Shown: positions 1-6,167 of the stretch, one piece after another | Layout of the letters: every line of letters starts with the position of its first letter | How positions within the stretch are numbered: position 1 is the first letter of the stretch | Assembly (NCBI GenBank): GCA_002725175.2 | Contig: PBQX02000082.1 | Location: 1 to 6,993 of the forward strand | Direction of reading: 5' to 3' | DNA: 6,993 bases | Origin: CACKLF01 sp002725175 | GTDB lineage: Bacteria > Pseudomonadota > Alphaproteobacteria > Rhodobacterales > Rhodobacteraceae | Translations under genes and position numbers: made by a program | The notes under the pieces: generated by a model | What the model saw: the letters and a program-made list of their open reading frames with translations, nothing else | What the model was told of the DNA's origin: nothing | Databases searched by the model: none

Positions 1-1
1 T

Positions 2-3000
2 GAAATCGCTAATTTACTCAACATTGGTACAATCAAGACTTCGGCGAATGCTACGCTACAAAGTCTTGGCATGCATGCAAGTGGAAAGAATGGAAATTTA
101 ACGATTGCAGCAAAGAATAATGCTTACTTAACGCCCACCTTAACAGCAGGTACGACGACAATAGGAGGAAACATTACTTCACCTGTAAATGCCTCAGATT
201 TGCATATTTTTACCCGTGAAGGTAGACATATTGCTGGCGTTCCATTAACCGAGGATTCTATTACGGAACTTTTGACGGAGGCAAATGGATTTAATGCTCA
301 GGCTCAATATCGTGGTGATTATTTAAATCAAAAGGAGCCGGGATACAGAGACATGAAATTAAACATGTCTTTGACAGGCGGAGAATATTCTTTAACCACT
401 GGAGCCAACGGAACCAGCGCAAATTTCCTGACAGGAGTTGATAACTTTCCATTTTCAGCAACTTCTACCTATGACTTAAGAATTGCACTTCCCACGGGAG
501 GCACGCATACAATAGAAATACCTGAGGGTTCATCGGCAGGATTTGCTTCCAAGACCATTAATACAGAGATGTCGAAGTTAGGTATTTCTGCAGAAGCGAT
601 AACGGCAGTCTCTTTAGGAGATTTCACTTCAACCGGAACCGTGAGTTTCGAAATTGAAGGAAAAAATGATGAACCTATTTCAATTAGTGCATCTGTTGGG
701 CCAACGACCTTAAGTAATTTGGTCGCTGCTATAAATAGGGAAAGTAATGATACCGGTATAACCGCAACTCTAGCTACCGATGCACGTAGATTAATTCTTC
801 ATTCTAAGGACGGAGATGATATTCTAATTTCTTCAGTGACCAGTACTGGTCCATCGTTCACAAGCACATTAGTTTCTGAAGATGGTTCAGAAATTTCTGC
901 ACCTACTGTTTTAGGAGCTGATTTAGGTAAAAAGAATTCCTATGTGGGCGTAGCCTTGAGTAGTTTGCCTGCCAACGGAACTGTCGCCGATTTAACCTTT
1001 AATGGCAAAAGATATACTCTAACAATGACTAACGGGGAGGTTGTAGTAGGATCCCCGGCCGGCTCTACATATGATAATGCTTTAAAGGCTTACTACGATT
1101 CAAGTAAGAGATTACGAGTTTTTGCCACCAATGATGCTCCAGATCAGAGTATAACTGTTACTCCTGACGCTACTGTCTCCGGCAATGATGTGCCTGCCCA
1201 TAAATTTGGGTTATGCAATGATGAACAACGAATAATGGGAAATAGAATTGATGCAGTAGGGGAAGCTCGTACTTTAAATATTGATGTAGGAGGGAATGCT
1301 GTAAAAATAAGTATTGATAGTTCAGGGAATATAACAGAATCTCCTAATTACACTAATGTCACTGCAACTTGGGATAGCACTAGTTCTGAGATGCGCCGAT
1401 TGATTATTAGTTCCGAAAATAATGCTGGTTCTATAAAAGTGATTGAAGGGGCTGATGAAAAAAGCCTTGGTTATGGAGTTGTTTCAGATGCCAGATTTTC
1501 AGGGCAGATAAAATTAAAGGCGGCGAGTAGTTTTAGTTTTACGGCAAACTCGGTTACTACCTCTGCATCCCAAGATGCGAATAGTGGTGGGCATGTAGTA
1601 GTTGAAGGCTCTTTAACAGGAGAAACTAAAAAAGTATCTTACCTGGTAAATAAAAGTGCAGATACTGCTGCAGAAAGTGTTGATGGTTTAAAGGCGATCG
1701 CACCTTCTGGGAGCTACTCTTTAACTTTACCTGCTGTTGGAACAGGTCCATCTTTTACTTCAACAGTATCTTCAGAGGATTTTGATGACCTTACTGCCAC
1801 CGCAGTTGCAAAAAAATTAGTTGATAATATTAGAGAACAAGCTGTTCAAATATCTTTATCTGGAGGCACAGCTTTAAGTTCACTCCCTGAAGAGGGTTCA
1901 TCAGTAAAGATTAAGTTTGATGGCACTTTGTATACTCTTACAATGGTTGATGGTGAAGTTGAAATTTCTGGTGGTGACGAGTCTCGAATAACAGCTTATT
2001 TCGATGCTTCAAAGAGATTGCAGATTTTTGCTGGTGGTAGTTTAGCTGCAAAAAGGATTGAAGTGCCCGGAGACTCAGAGGTTACGGGCAATGTTGATTC
2101 TGCAACAAGTTTTGGAGTGAATACTTCTACTAATAGGGTAGTTGGTAATGCAATTACTGCTACAGGCACAGCTAGAACTATGACTGTTTCACTGAATGGT
2201 ACTTCTATTCAGATTAGCATTGATACTTCTGGTAATATCGTGAAAAATCCAAATTCGTCTGATTTGACAGTCGCATGGGACTCCACGGCGACGACTACGC
2301 GACGCCTTGTTCTTTCGGCATCAAGTTCACTTGGAGATATTACTTATCTTTCAGGTAACAATGAGCAGGCCCTTGGCTATAAAATAACTGATACAGTATT
2401 AAGGCGAAAGGGAGAAGAAATCACTTATTATGGTTTGAGTGGTCAAAAAGTTAATGTGTCTGCAACAGCCTCTAGCTTAGCAAACCAGACAGTTACAATG
2501 TCTAATTTGCCAACAGAGGATTTCATTGTCGTGATGACAGGTTCAGGCGCGAGGTCTGTATCTGCTGTTTATGACAAGCCAGTAAGCAATAACATTCAAG
2601 ATGAATTATTAGTAGAAGTAATGAATGATTCTGGAACATTGCTTGAAATTTTTGACAAAGATACAGGACATTCGATTGCTACACGAGTTATTGATGATAA
2701 TGGAAAGACCGAAGCTCTTGGGATGGGGATAACTCTAAATGGGAAAGGCGAGAAGAACGATAAATTTGTGATTGCCGAAAATACCGATGGCACTGGAGAT
2801 GCAAGAAATTTAGATAGAATACTTGAGTTGCAGAATTCAGATATAAATGGGCAATACTCAGAAGGCTTCCAGAAAATCTTTTCTACATTAGTTTCTGGAG
2901 TGGGTGCTTCAGTTCAATCAGGAGATCTCAGTTTAGAAGCTTTATCTGCTAATAGAGACGCTGCCATGGAGGCAGAAGCTAGTTTTTCAGGTGTGAACCT

Positions 3001-3109
3001 GGATACGGAGGCAGCAGCATTATTAGAATTTCAGCAGGCTTATCAAGCTTCGGCCAGAATTCTGCAAACCGCCCGTGAGTTATTCAGAACTCTAATCGAT
3101 ACCATATAA
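2..3109 (+). CDS. flgK: Flagellar hook-associated protein 1 (FlgK), oversized, 5' end off window
   Basis: FlgK (HAP1) is an extracellular axial protein, exported by the flagellar type III apparatus, that joins the hook to the filament together with FlgL. The frame is open from base 2, so the ATG at 71 is internal and the N-terminal D0/D1 region is missing. About 1035 residues are visible, against roughly 450-650 for common full-length FlgK proteins. The identification rests on the C-terminus: SGVNLDTEAAALLEFQQAYQ then ASARILQTARELFRTL, a near-consensus FlgK/FlgE-type terminal helix. Upstream of it, FVIAENTDGTGDARN (about 2767-2811) matches the usual FlgK segment before the terminal helices. 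The middle is a long beta-rich, Ser/Thr/Gly-rich insertion: an IN-type module at 641-838, then two diverged copies of a block with a period of about 300 residues (848-1480 and 1745-2386). The visible part has a single cysteine (codon 1214-1216). The gene is followed after 9 bp by flgL. Identification is very secure; the role of the insertion is unknown, probably surface-exposed D2/D3 domains. Confidence 0.96.
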   Translation, partial: EIANLLNIGTIKTSANATLQSLGMHASGKNGNLTIAAKNNAYLTPTLTAGTTTIGGNITSPVNASDLHIFTREGRHIAGVPLTEDSITELLTEANGFNAQAQYRGDYLNQKEPGYRDMKLNMSLTGGEYSLTTGANGTSANFLTGVDNFPFSATSTYDLRIALPTGGTHTIEIPEGSSAGFASKTINTEMSKLGISAEAITAVSLGDFTSTGTVSFEIEGKNDEPISISASVGPTTLSNLVAAINRESNDTGITATLATDARRLILHSKDGDDILISSVTSTGPSFTSTLVSEDGSEISAPTVLGADLGKKNSYVGVALSSLPANGTVADLTFNGKRYTLTMTNGEVVVGSPAGSTYDNALKAYYDSSKRLRVFATNDAPDQSITVTPDATVSGNDVPAHKFGLCNDEQRIMGNRIDAVGEARTLNIDVGGNAVKISIDSSGNITESPNYTNVTATWDSTSSEMRRLIISSENNAGSIKVIEGADEKSLGYGVVSDARFSGQIKLKAASSFSFTANSVTTSASQDANSGGHVVVEGSLTGETKKVSYLVNKSADTAAESVDGLKAIAPSGSYSLTLPAVGTGPSFTSTVSSEDFDDLTATAVAKKLVDNIREQAVQISLSGGTALSSLPEEGSSVKIKFDGTLYTLTMVDGEVEISGGDESRITAYFDASKRLQIFAGGSLAAKRIEVPGDSEVTGNVDSATSFGVNTSTNRVVGNAITATGTARTMTVSLNGTSIQISIDTSGNIVKNPNSSDLTVAWDSTATTTRRLVLSASSSLGDITYLSGNNEQALGYKITDTVLRRKGEEITYYGLSGQKVNVSATASSLANQTVTMSNLPTEDFIVVMTGSGARSVSAVYDKPVSNNIQDELLVEVMNDSGTLLEIFDKDTGHSIATRVIDDNGKTEALGMGITLNGKGEKNDKFVIAENTDGTGDARNLDRILELQNSDINGQYSEGFQKIFSTLVSGVGASVQSGDLSLEALSANRDAAMEAEASFSGVNLDTEAAALLEFQQAYQASARILQTARELFRTLIDTI
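641..838 (+). other. Flagellin/hook IN-type module inside FlgK
   Basis: This stretch encodes a unit beginning VSFEIEGKNDEPISIS, continuing TTLSNLVAAINRE, and ending ITATLATDARRLILHS followed by a beta strand. The order of a beta hairpin, a short helix with LVAAIN, then a strand with R-L-hydrophobic pattern is the layout of the flagellin/hook IN motif known from many flagellar axial proteins. The assignment was made by eye, without a profile search. Confidence 0.65.
848..1480 (+). repeat. FlgK internal repeat, copy A
   Basis: This is the first copy of a coding repeat. It opens with GPSFTST and S-E-D, then ALSSLP, Y-TLTM-GEV, AYYDSSKRLRVFA, GEARTL, ISIDSSGNI, WDST, RRL and finally LGY. The same landmarks occur in the same order in copy B, about 900 bp downstream (offset 897 bp at the start and 906 bp at the end). 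A hand alignment from ALSSLP to LGY gives roughly 40% identical residues. The DNA itself is strongly diverged, so the duplication is old and not an assembly artefact. Confidence 0.85.
1745..2386 (+). repeat. FlgK internal repeat, copy B
   Basis: This is the second copy, with GPSFTST, S-S-E-D, ALSSLP, YTLTM-DGEV, AYFDASKRLQIFA, GTARTM, ISIDTSGNI, AWDST, RRL and LGY in the same order as copy A. Small length differences lie near the start of the block (a longer stretch before ALSSLP) and after GEV (shorter here). The cysteine of copy A (FGLC) is replaced by asparagine here (FGVN). About 265 bp separates the end of copy A from the start of copy B. Confidence 0.85.
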
Positions 3110-3112
3110 GGA
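3107..3112 (+). promoter_or_regulatory. flgL ribosome binding site overlapping the flgK stop
   Basis: TAAGGA lies six bases before the flgL ATG, and its first three bases are the flgK stop codon. This fits translational coupling and fixes the flgL start. Confidence 0.75.
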
Positions 3113-3118
3113 TAAAAA

Positions 3119-4405
3119 ATGCAGATTAGTACAAAATTATTCAATGACCAGCTTGTAAGGCAGTTTGGAAATTTGACGTCGGATGTTCAATCTCTTCAGG
3201 AAAGAATTGCTACTGGAAAAAATATCTTGAGTTCTTCAGATGATCCGGTAAATGCAGTCAATCTATCTGTAGCTAAGGAGCAAAGAAATTTATTAGCAAG
3301 ATTTGAAACCAATGGTGAAACAGCTAGGAGAAGACTTGATTTGACTGATGGGGCGCTTAATCAAATGACAAATGTGCTTACTAGAATAACAGAGTTAACT
3401 ACTCAAGCTGCTAGTGGAAGTTATGGCTCAGCCGACAGAGAGGCAATAAAGATTGAGATTGAAGAGTTGTCCAACGTGATGATGGAGATTGCTAACACTA
3501 AAGACAGTCAAAACCAAAGTTTATTCGGTGGTTACAAATTCAAGGGGCAACCTTTTTATAAAGATGATGCAGGGTACGTCAGTTATACTGGTGACCGTGG
3601 AATGCATAGAGTTCAAATCTCTGAAAACATGAATGTTGCAACAAGCATTGATGGAGGAACTTCGCTTATGCGGATAGATACCAGAGATGGGCGGAAAAGT
3701 GTTTTTGATGTAATAAGCGGTGTAAAAAACGCAATAACGAATACTAACAAATTTAAATCATTGGCCAGTGGTGTTGCTGAGGCGCAAATAAAAATAACAG
3801 CTGATAGAGACCCTAACCCATGGACTTTTAACCTAGAAGGAAGCCTTGGTACTGTTACTATTTCAACCAAGGTTGCGAATAATTCTTATACAGATTTAGT
3901 TTCTCAAATTAACTCGAATACAGCTAAGACTGGTATCATTGCGGAATTAGATTCTAAAACTGGAATAATTAATTTAAAAGATAATACTAATGGAAAGATT
4001 TCAATTAACAATCTTCAGGTTGAAGGTGAGGACTTCGCTTCTGGTAATGTGAAAAATTATATTTCATTTGATACATTAGATGGATCTGGAGCATTGATAG
4101 GTGAAACAAGACACATAGCTGATCAGGATCAGGCATTAAATGGTAGTATTCAGGATTTAAAATTAGCTGTTGATCATATAAGCAATCAGCAAGCATTTGT
4201 TGGGGCGCAAATTAATAAAGTAGAAAGACAAGTAGAAGTTCTAGGAAATAGAAAAATCGCTGTTTCTGAACGTATTTCTGATTTGGGCGATGCAGATTTA
4301 GCAGAGTTAGTTACGAAACTCCAAGGACTGTTGGTTAGNAGAGATGCAGCACAGCAAGCATTTGCAAAAATCGGTCAACAGAGTTTATTTGATTTCTTGC
4401 GATAA
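3119..4405 (+). CDS. flgL: Flagellar hook-associated protein 3 (FlgL)
   Basis: FlgL (HAP3) is the second hook-filament junction protein, exported by the flagellar type III system and structurally related to flagellin. Residues 1 to about 140 are a flagellin-type N-terminal region: a long amphipathic helix with LQERIATGKNILSSSDDPVNA, the classic FlgL/flagellin signature. The C-terminal region (about 340-428) ends in ADLAELVTKLQGLL, RDAAQQAFAKIGQQSLFDFLR, a textbook FlgL terminus. At 428 residues it is about 110 longer than enterobacterial FlgL (317). The extra length lies in the middle, about residues 205-320, and includes an IN-like unit. There are no cysteines, as is usual for flagellar axial proteins. 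The base at 4339 is ambiguous, leaving one residue near the C-terminus as Ser or Arg. It sits 9 bp after flgK, presumably in the same operon, and ends 6 bp before a convergent gene. Confidence 0.96.
   Translation: MQISTKLFNDQLVRQFGNLTSDVQSLQERIATGKNILSSSDDPVNAVNLSVAKEQRNLLARFETNGETARRRLDLTDGALNQMTNVLTRITELTTQAASGSYGSADREAIKIEIEELSNVMMEIANTKDSQNQSLFGGYKFKGQPFYKDDAGYVSYTGDRGMHRVQISENMNVATSIDGGTSLMRIDTRDGRKSVFDVISGVKNAITNTNKFKSLASGVAEAQIKITADRDPNPWTFNLEGSLGTVTISTKVANNSYTDLVSQINSNTAKTGIIAELDSKTGIINLKDNTNGKISINNLQVEGEDFASGNVKNYISFDTLDGSGALIGETRHIADQDQALNGSIQDLKLAVDHISNQQAFVGAQINKVERQVEVLGNRKIAVSERISDLGDADLAELVTKLQGLLVXRDAAQQAFAKIGQQSLFDFLR
3782..4030 (+). other. IN-like module in the FlgL central insertion
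   Basis: FlgL residues about 222-304 read as a beta hairpin (AQIKITADRDPNPWTFNLEG, then VTIST), a short helix with YTDLVSQINSN, and strands TGIIAELDSKTGIINLKD and GKISINNLQV. The helix-strand part parallels FlgK (LSNLVAAINRE, TGITATLATDARRLIL), including the TGI spacing. Smaller FlgL proteins lack such an insertion. The assignment was made by eye. Confidence 0.55.
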
Positions 4406-5423
4406 CGNTCGCTACCTATCTAAAATCTTTGTAACTTTTACAAATTGAGACAATTGAGGTTTNTAATCGATTGTATTTATATAATTCTTTTCCATTAACA
4501 TTATTGNTACAAGCGAATTAAAAGGACAGGTTCTAACTTTTCTGCCATCAATAATTTGCTGCCAATGTCCTGCTTCGTCTAGGTTGCAGCTNCCTGATGA
4601 GTCAGTAATTATCTCACTTATTAGAATAGGCTCAGTCGGTATACCAAGTCTATTTAGAACNTCGGTAGCCATCGGGACATTTACTCCTGGAACTGAGTGT
4701 ATTATGCCGTCAGAAGATAGTAAGATTGCGCTTCTNTTTTTAGATATACCTTTAAAGGATGATGGAACAAAAAAGTAAAGTTGGGATTCCTTACCACTCN
4801 TACTTCCTTTTANACTNAAAAAGGTTAATAGAGCAGTCTCAGATGTTAAGCTAATGGGTATTTCTTTGCTAGTTATGTAATTTCTGAGGAAANTTTCTGG
4901 TAAAATTTCNCTTAGAGATGTGCTATTAAACCNGAAATCATTCTTTAAGATCTNTATTATTTCGTTTATATNTAATGGNAACGCTGAAAGTTTTTTCCCG
5001 GCAAATTCGATCAGTGCCTGATTATTGCTGTTCAACCCTAATTCCATTAACCGGAGTATTTCTTCAAAAGGCGCTTTGTAAGATCCTAATAGATTTCCCC
5101 GATAAATTGATATTNCTTCACAANTAGGTCCTAAAACAAAAAGCTTACTTTCGAAGTTTTCAAGNGCATTTGGGTTGGCTGAAGTTATAGCTTCGAAAGC
5201 ATCAAAATCAATGAATACAGATTCAAAGTTCTTGTATGCCTCATAATAATGTTGTGCTTTTTCAAAATACGCCTCTTCTGGCCCAAGAAGTGGGTTGCCT
5301 TGGCGATCAACTGAAGCGANATANGGAGTTACTTTAGCATAAAATAANTCATTTATTTGGTCTGCATTTGAAGGCTGACAGTCTTCTTCTGAACTAGNTT
5401 GAGCATGAGAAGGNGATAATAAN
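4339..5423. other. Cluster of 25 single ambiguous bases (N)
   Basis: All 25 N characters of the window fall here: two at the flgL end (4339, 4408) and 23 inside the convergent gene. They are isolated, and the reading frame survives all of them. In that gene, 12 fall at third codon positions, 7 at first and 4 at second. This means either a low-quality or single-coverage patch, or positions where merged strains differ. Confidence 0.95.
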
Positions 5424-5473
5424 CATAGATACAATCCAATATTAAATGTCGCATGTAAAATTTTTTTTAGCAT
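4412..5473 (-). CDS. Exported protein of unknown function with four cysteines
   Basis: I do not recognise the family. The ATG at 5473 is preferred over the upstream in-frame start at 5527, because GAGAGGG lies four bases before it and a good signal peptide then begins at residue 1. That signal has two lysines (MLKKILHATF), a hydrophobic core with LYL and LL, and a likely cleavage after Ser-His-Ala (residue 24). The product is 353 residues and probably periplasmic or secreted. The mature part is helix-rich in its first half (EKAQHYYEAYKNFESVFIDF). The second half looks more alpha/beta (SQLYFFVPSS, SAILLSSDGIIHSVPGVNVP, LGIPTEPILISEI). Four cysteines (EEDC, a C-E pair near residue 118, SCNLDEAGHW, RTCPFN) could form disulfides. 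Twenty-three ambiguous bases leave 23 residues uncalled; four of these are forced by degeneracy (Gly, Ala, Pro and Ser). Two others (codons at 4463 and 5423) could read as stops, depending on the true base. The gene converges on flgL and diverges from the 64-residue gene. Confidence 0.8.
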   Translation of the reverse strand: MLKKILHATFNIGLYLXLLXPSHAQXSSEEDCQPSNADQINXLFYAKVTXYXASVDRQGNPLLGPEEAYFEKAQHYYEAYKNFESVFIDFDAFEAITSANPNXLENFESKLFVLGPXCEXISIYRGNLLGSYKAPFEEILRLMELGLNSNNQALIEFAGKKLSAXPLXINEIIXILKNDFXFNSTSLXEILPEXFLRNYITSKEIPISLTSETALLTFXSXKGSXSGKESQLYFFVPSSFKGISKXRSAILLSSDGIIHSVPGVNVPMATXVLNRLGIPTEPILISEIITDSSXSCNLDEAGHWQQIIDGRKVRTCPFNSLVXIMLMEKNYINTIDXKPQLSQFVKVTKILDR

Positions 5474-5477
5474 CAAT

Positions 5478-5484
5478 CCCTCTC
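5478..5484 (-). promoter_or_regulatory. Ribosome binding site deciding the 5473 start
   Basis: On the minus strand GAGAGGG precedes the ATG at 5473 by four bases. The alternative upstream start at 5527 has no comparable site and would place a charged stretch in front of the signal peptide. Confidence 0.65.
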
Positions 5485-5498
5485 TATACTCCAAAACG

Positions 5499-5527
5499 AT
5501 ATAATTTCTTTGCAAAAATCGAACCAA
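5499..5527 (-). promoter_or_regulatory. Possible sigma-70-type promoter for the exported-protein gene
   Basis: On the minus strand, TTGGTT (5522-5527) and TTATAT (5499-5504) are separated by exactly 17 bp. They would start transcription a short distance before the ribosome binding site. The -35 matches four of six consensus bases and the -10 is approximate. In AT-rich DNA such matches occur by chance, so this is a candidate only. Confidence 0.35.
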
Positions 5528-5550
5528 TATTGAGTTTGGCCTAAATATTG
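5525..5550. repeat. Inverted repeat in the divergent promoter region (candidate operator)
   Basis: CAATATT (5525-5531) and AATATTG (5544-5550) are perfect 7-bp inverted arms with a 12-bp spacer containing GGCC. The repeat sits in the 115-bp gap between two divergent genes and touches the candidate -35 box of the leftward one. This is the placement expected for a repressor or activator site, but the AT-rich arms could be coincidence. Confidence 0.3.
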
Positions 5551-5579
5551 CACCTGTATTTTACCGCATCATTTGTAAA

Positions 5580-5583
5580 AGGA
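5580..5583 (+). promoter_or_regulatory. Ribosome binding site of the 64-residue gene
   Basis: AGGA, within AAAAGGAAAG, ends five bases before the ATG at 5589. This is a good Shine-Dalgarno match and the main support for the small ORF being translated. Confidence 0.6.
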
Positions 5584-5588
5584 AAGTT

Positions 5589-5783
5589 ATGCTAGACACA
5601 GAAAATCAATCTAAAATTATAGTGGAAGTTGTTGCTGCGGCTCTCAATGCAATGGAGAAATTAGGACTATCCCATGAAGATGCTTTGAATGGAATTTTAA
5701 GCCAAATCTCAGTTCAGGTAGAGCTTTCAGCTTTAGAACATGCAATAGATCTGAATAAAAAATACCGTGATCTTTTAAAGTGA
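5589..5783 (+). CDS. Small helical protein of unknown function (64 aa)
   Basis: I do not recognise the family. The ATG has a clear ribosome binding site five bases upstream. The 64-residue product is predicted by composition to be almost wholly helical: an acidic start (MLDTENQ), a first helix with IIVEVVAAALNAMEKLG, a turn at LSHEDA, then two further helical stretches (LNGILSQISVQVELSALEHA and a charged tail KKYRDLLK). There is no signal peptide, membrane segment or cysteine, so it is probably cytoplasmic; the alternating hydrophobic faces suggest it oligomerises or binds a partner. It diverges from the exported-protein gene, sharing the intergenic region and its inverted repeat. Its stop codon is 2 bp from the end of the convergent downstream gene. 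It is not the flagellar regulators FlaF or FlbT as far as I can judge by eye. Confidence 0.6.
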   Translation: MLDTENQSKIIVEVVAAALNAMEKLGLSHEDALNGILSQISVQVELSALEHAIDLNKKYRDLLK

Positions 5784-5785
5784 AT

Positions 5786-6088
5786 TTAGAATGCACACTC
5801 TATGGCCTTAACTTCTTCATAACTTAGAGAGTAAGATTTTTTAGAAACTTCGAGTTTTGTTGATTTTTTCATTTCTATAGTCTGATCTACTGTTTTCAAT
5901 TCAAAAATTAATTTGCCGCGCTTTAATTTTGCTGGAATAGTAAGGCCGTATTTATTTGCGAGTGATTCCAGGTCACTTTTAAGTGTTGCAAAATTATCAA
6001 ACGTATACTCTCGTGGAAAACCGATCTCAAGACCAGTTGCCTGATTGCAATCGATTAGTAACCTTTCAAAGAAGGACTTTTGGTTCAT
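5786..6088 (-). CDS. Hypothetical protein (about 100 aa)
   Basis: I do not recognise the family. The chosen start is the only plausible ATG (6088), giving 100 residues beginning MNQKSFFERLL. A TTG at 6136 in the same frame would add 16 mostly basic residues. Neither start has a good ribosome binding site, so the start is uncertain. The product is soluble-looking and rich in Lys and Glu: a helical N-terminal part, a segment FDNFATLKSDLESLANKYGL resembling a helix-turn, strands KLIFELKTVDQTIEM, and a C-terminal helix SYEEVKAIECAF. It has no signal peptide or membrane segment. It lies 79 bp downstream of the transporter gene on the same strand, without a visible terminator between them, so read-through is possible. 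Its end is 2 bp from the convergent 64-residue gene. Confidence 0.55.
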   Translation of the reverse strand: MNQKSFFERLLIDCNQATGLEIGFPREYTFDNFATLKSDLESLANKYGLTIPAKLKRGKLIFELKTVDQTIEMKKSTKLEVSKKSYSLSYEEVKAIECAF

Positions 6089-6167
6089 TTCTGCTGCTCG
6101 ACGTTTATTTTTTTTATTAACACTAATATGACACAATATGTACCATTAAGAAAGAAAAATTATATTA

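Noticed and set aside
71..73. ATG at 71 as the start of flgK
   Set aside because: The frame is open to the left edge with FlgK-like sequence (EIANLLNIGT...), and a complete FlgK would need the N-terminal rod-like helices upstream.
2596..2793. Minus-strand open frame inside flgK
   Set aside because: It lies opposite strongly supported flgK coding sequence and has low-complexity Ser/Pro/Phe composition typical of an antisense shadow.
3613..4196. Two minus-strand open frames inside flgL
   Set aside because: Both overlap the clear FlgL frame and resemble no protein family.
4399..4412. Possible terminator hairpin after flgL
   Set aside because: The stem is only 4 bp, the loop contains an N, and no T-run follows.
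4584..4778. Plus-strand open frame within the exported-protein gene
   Set aside because: It is short, contains ambiguous bases and is antisense to a longer frame with a signal peptide and ribosome binding site.
5530..5560. Possible plus-strand promoter for the 64-residue gene (TTGAGT with TGTATT)
   Set aside because: The spacing is 19 bp and the -10 match is poor; too weak to annotate.
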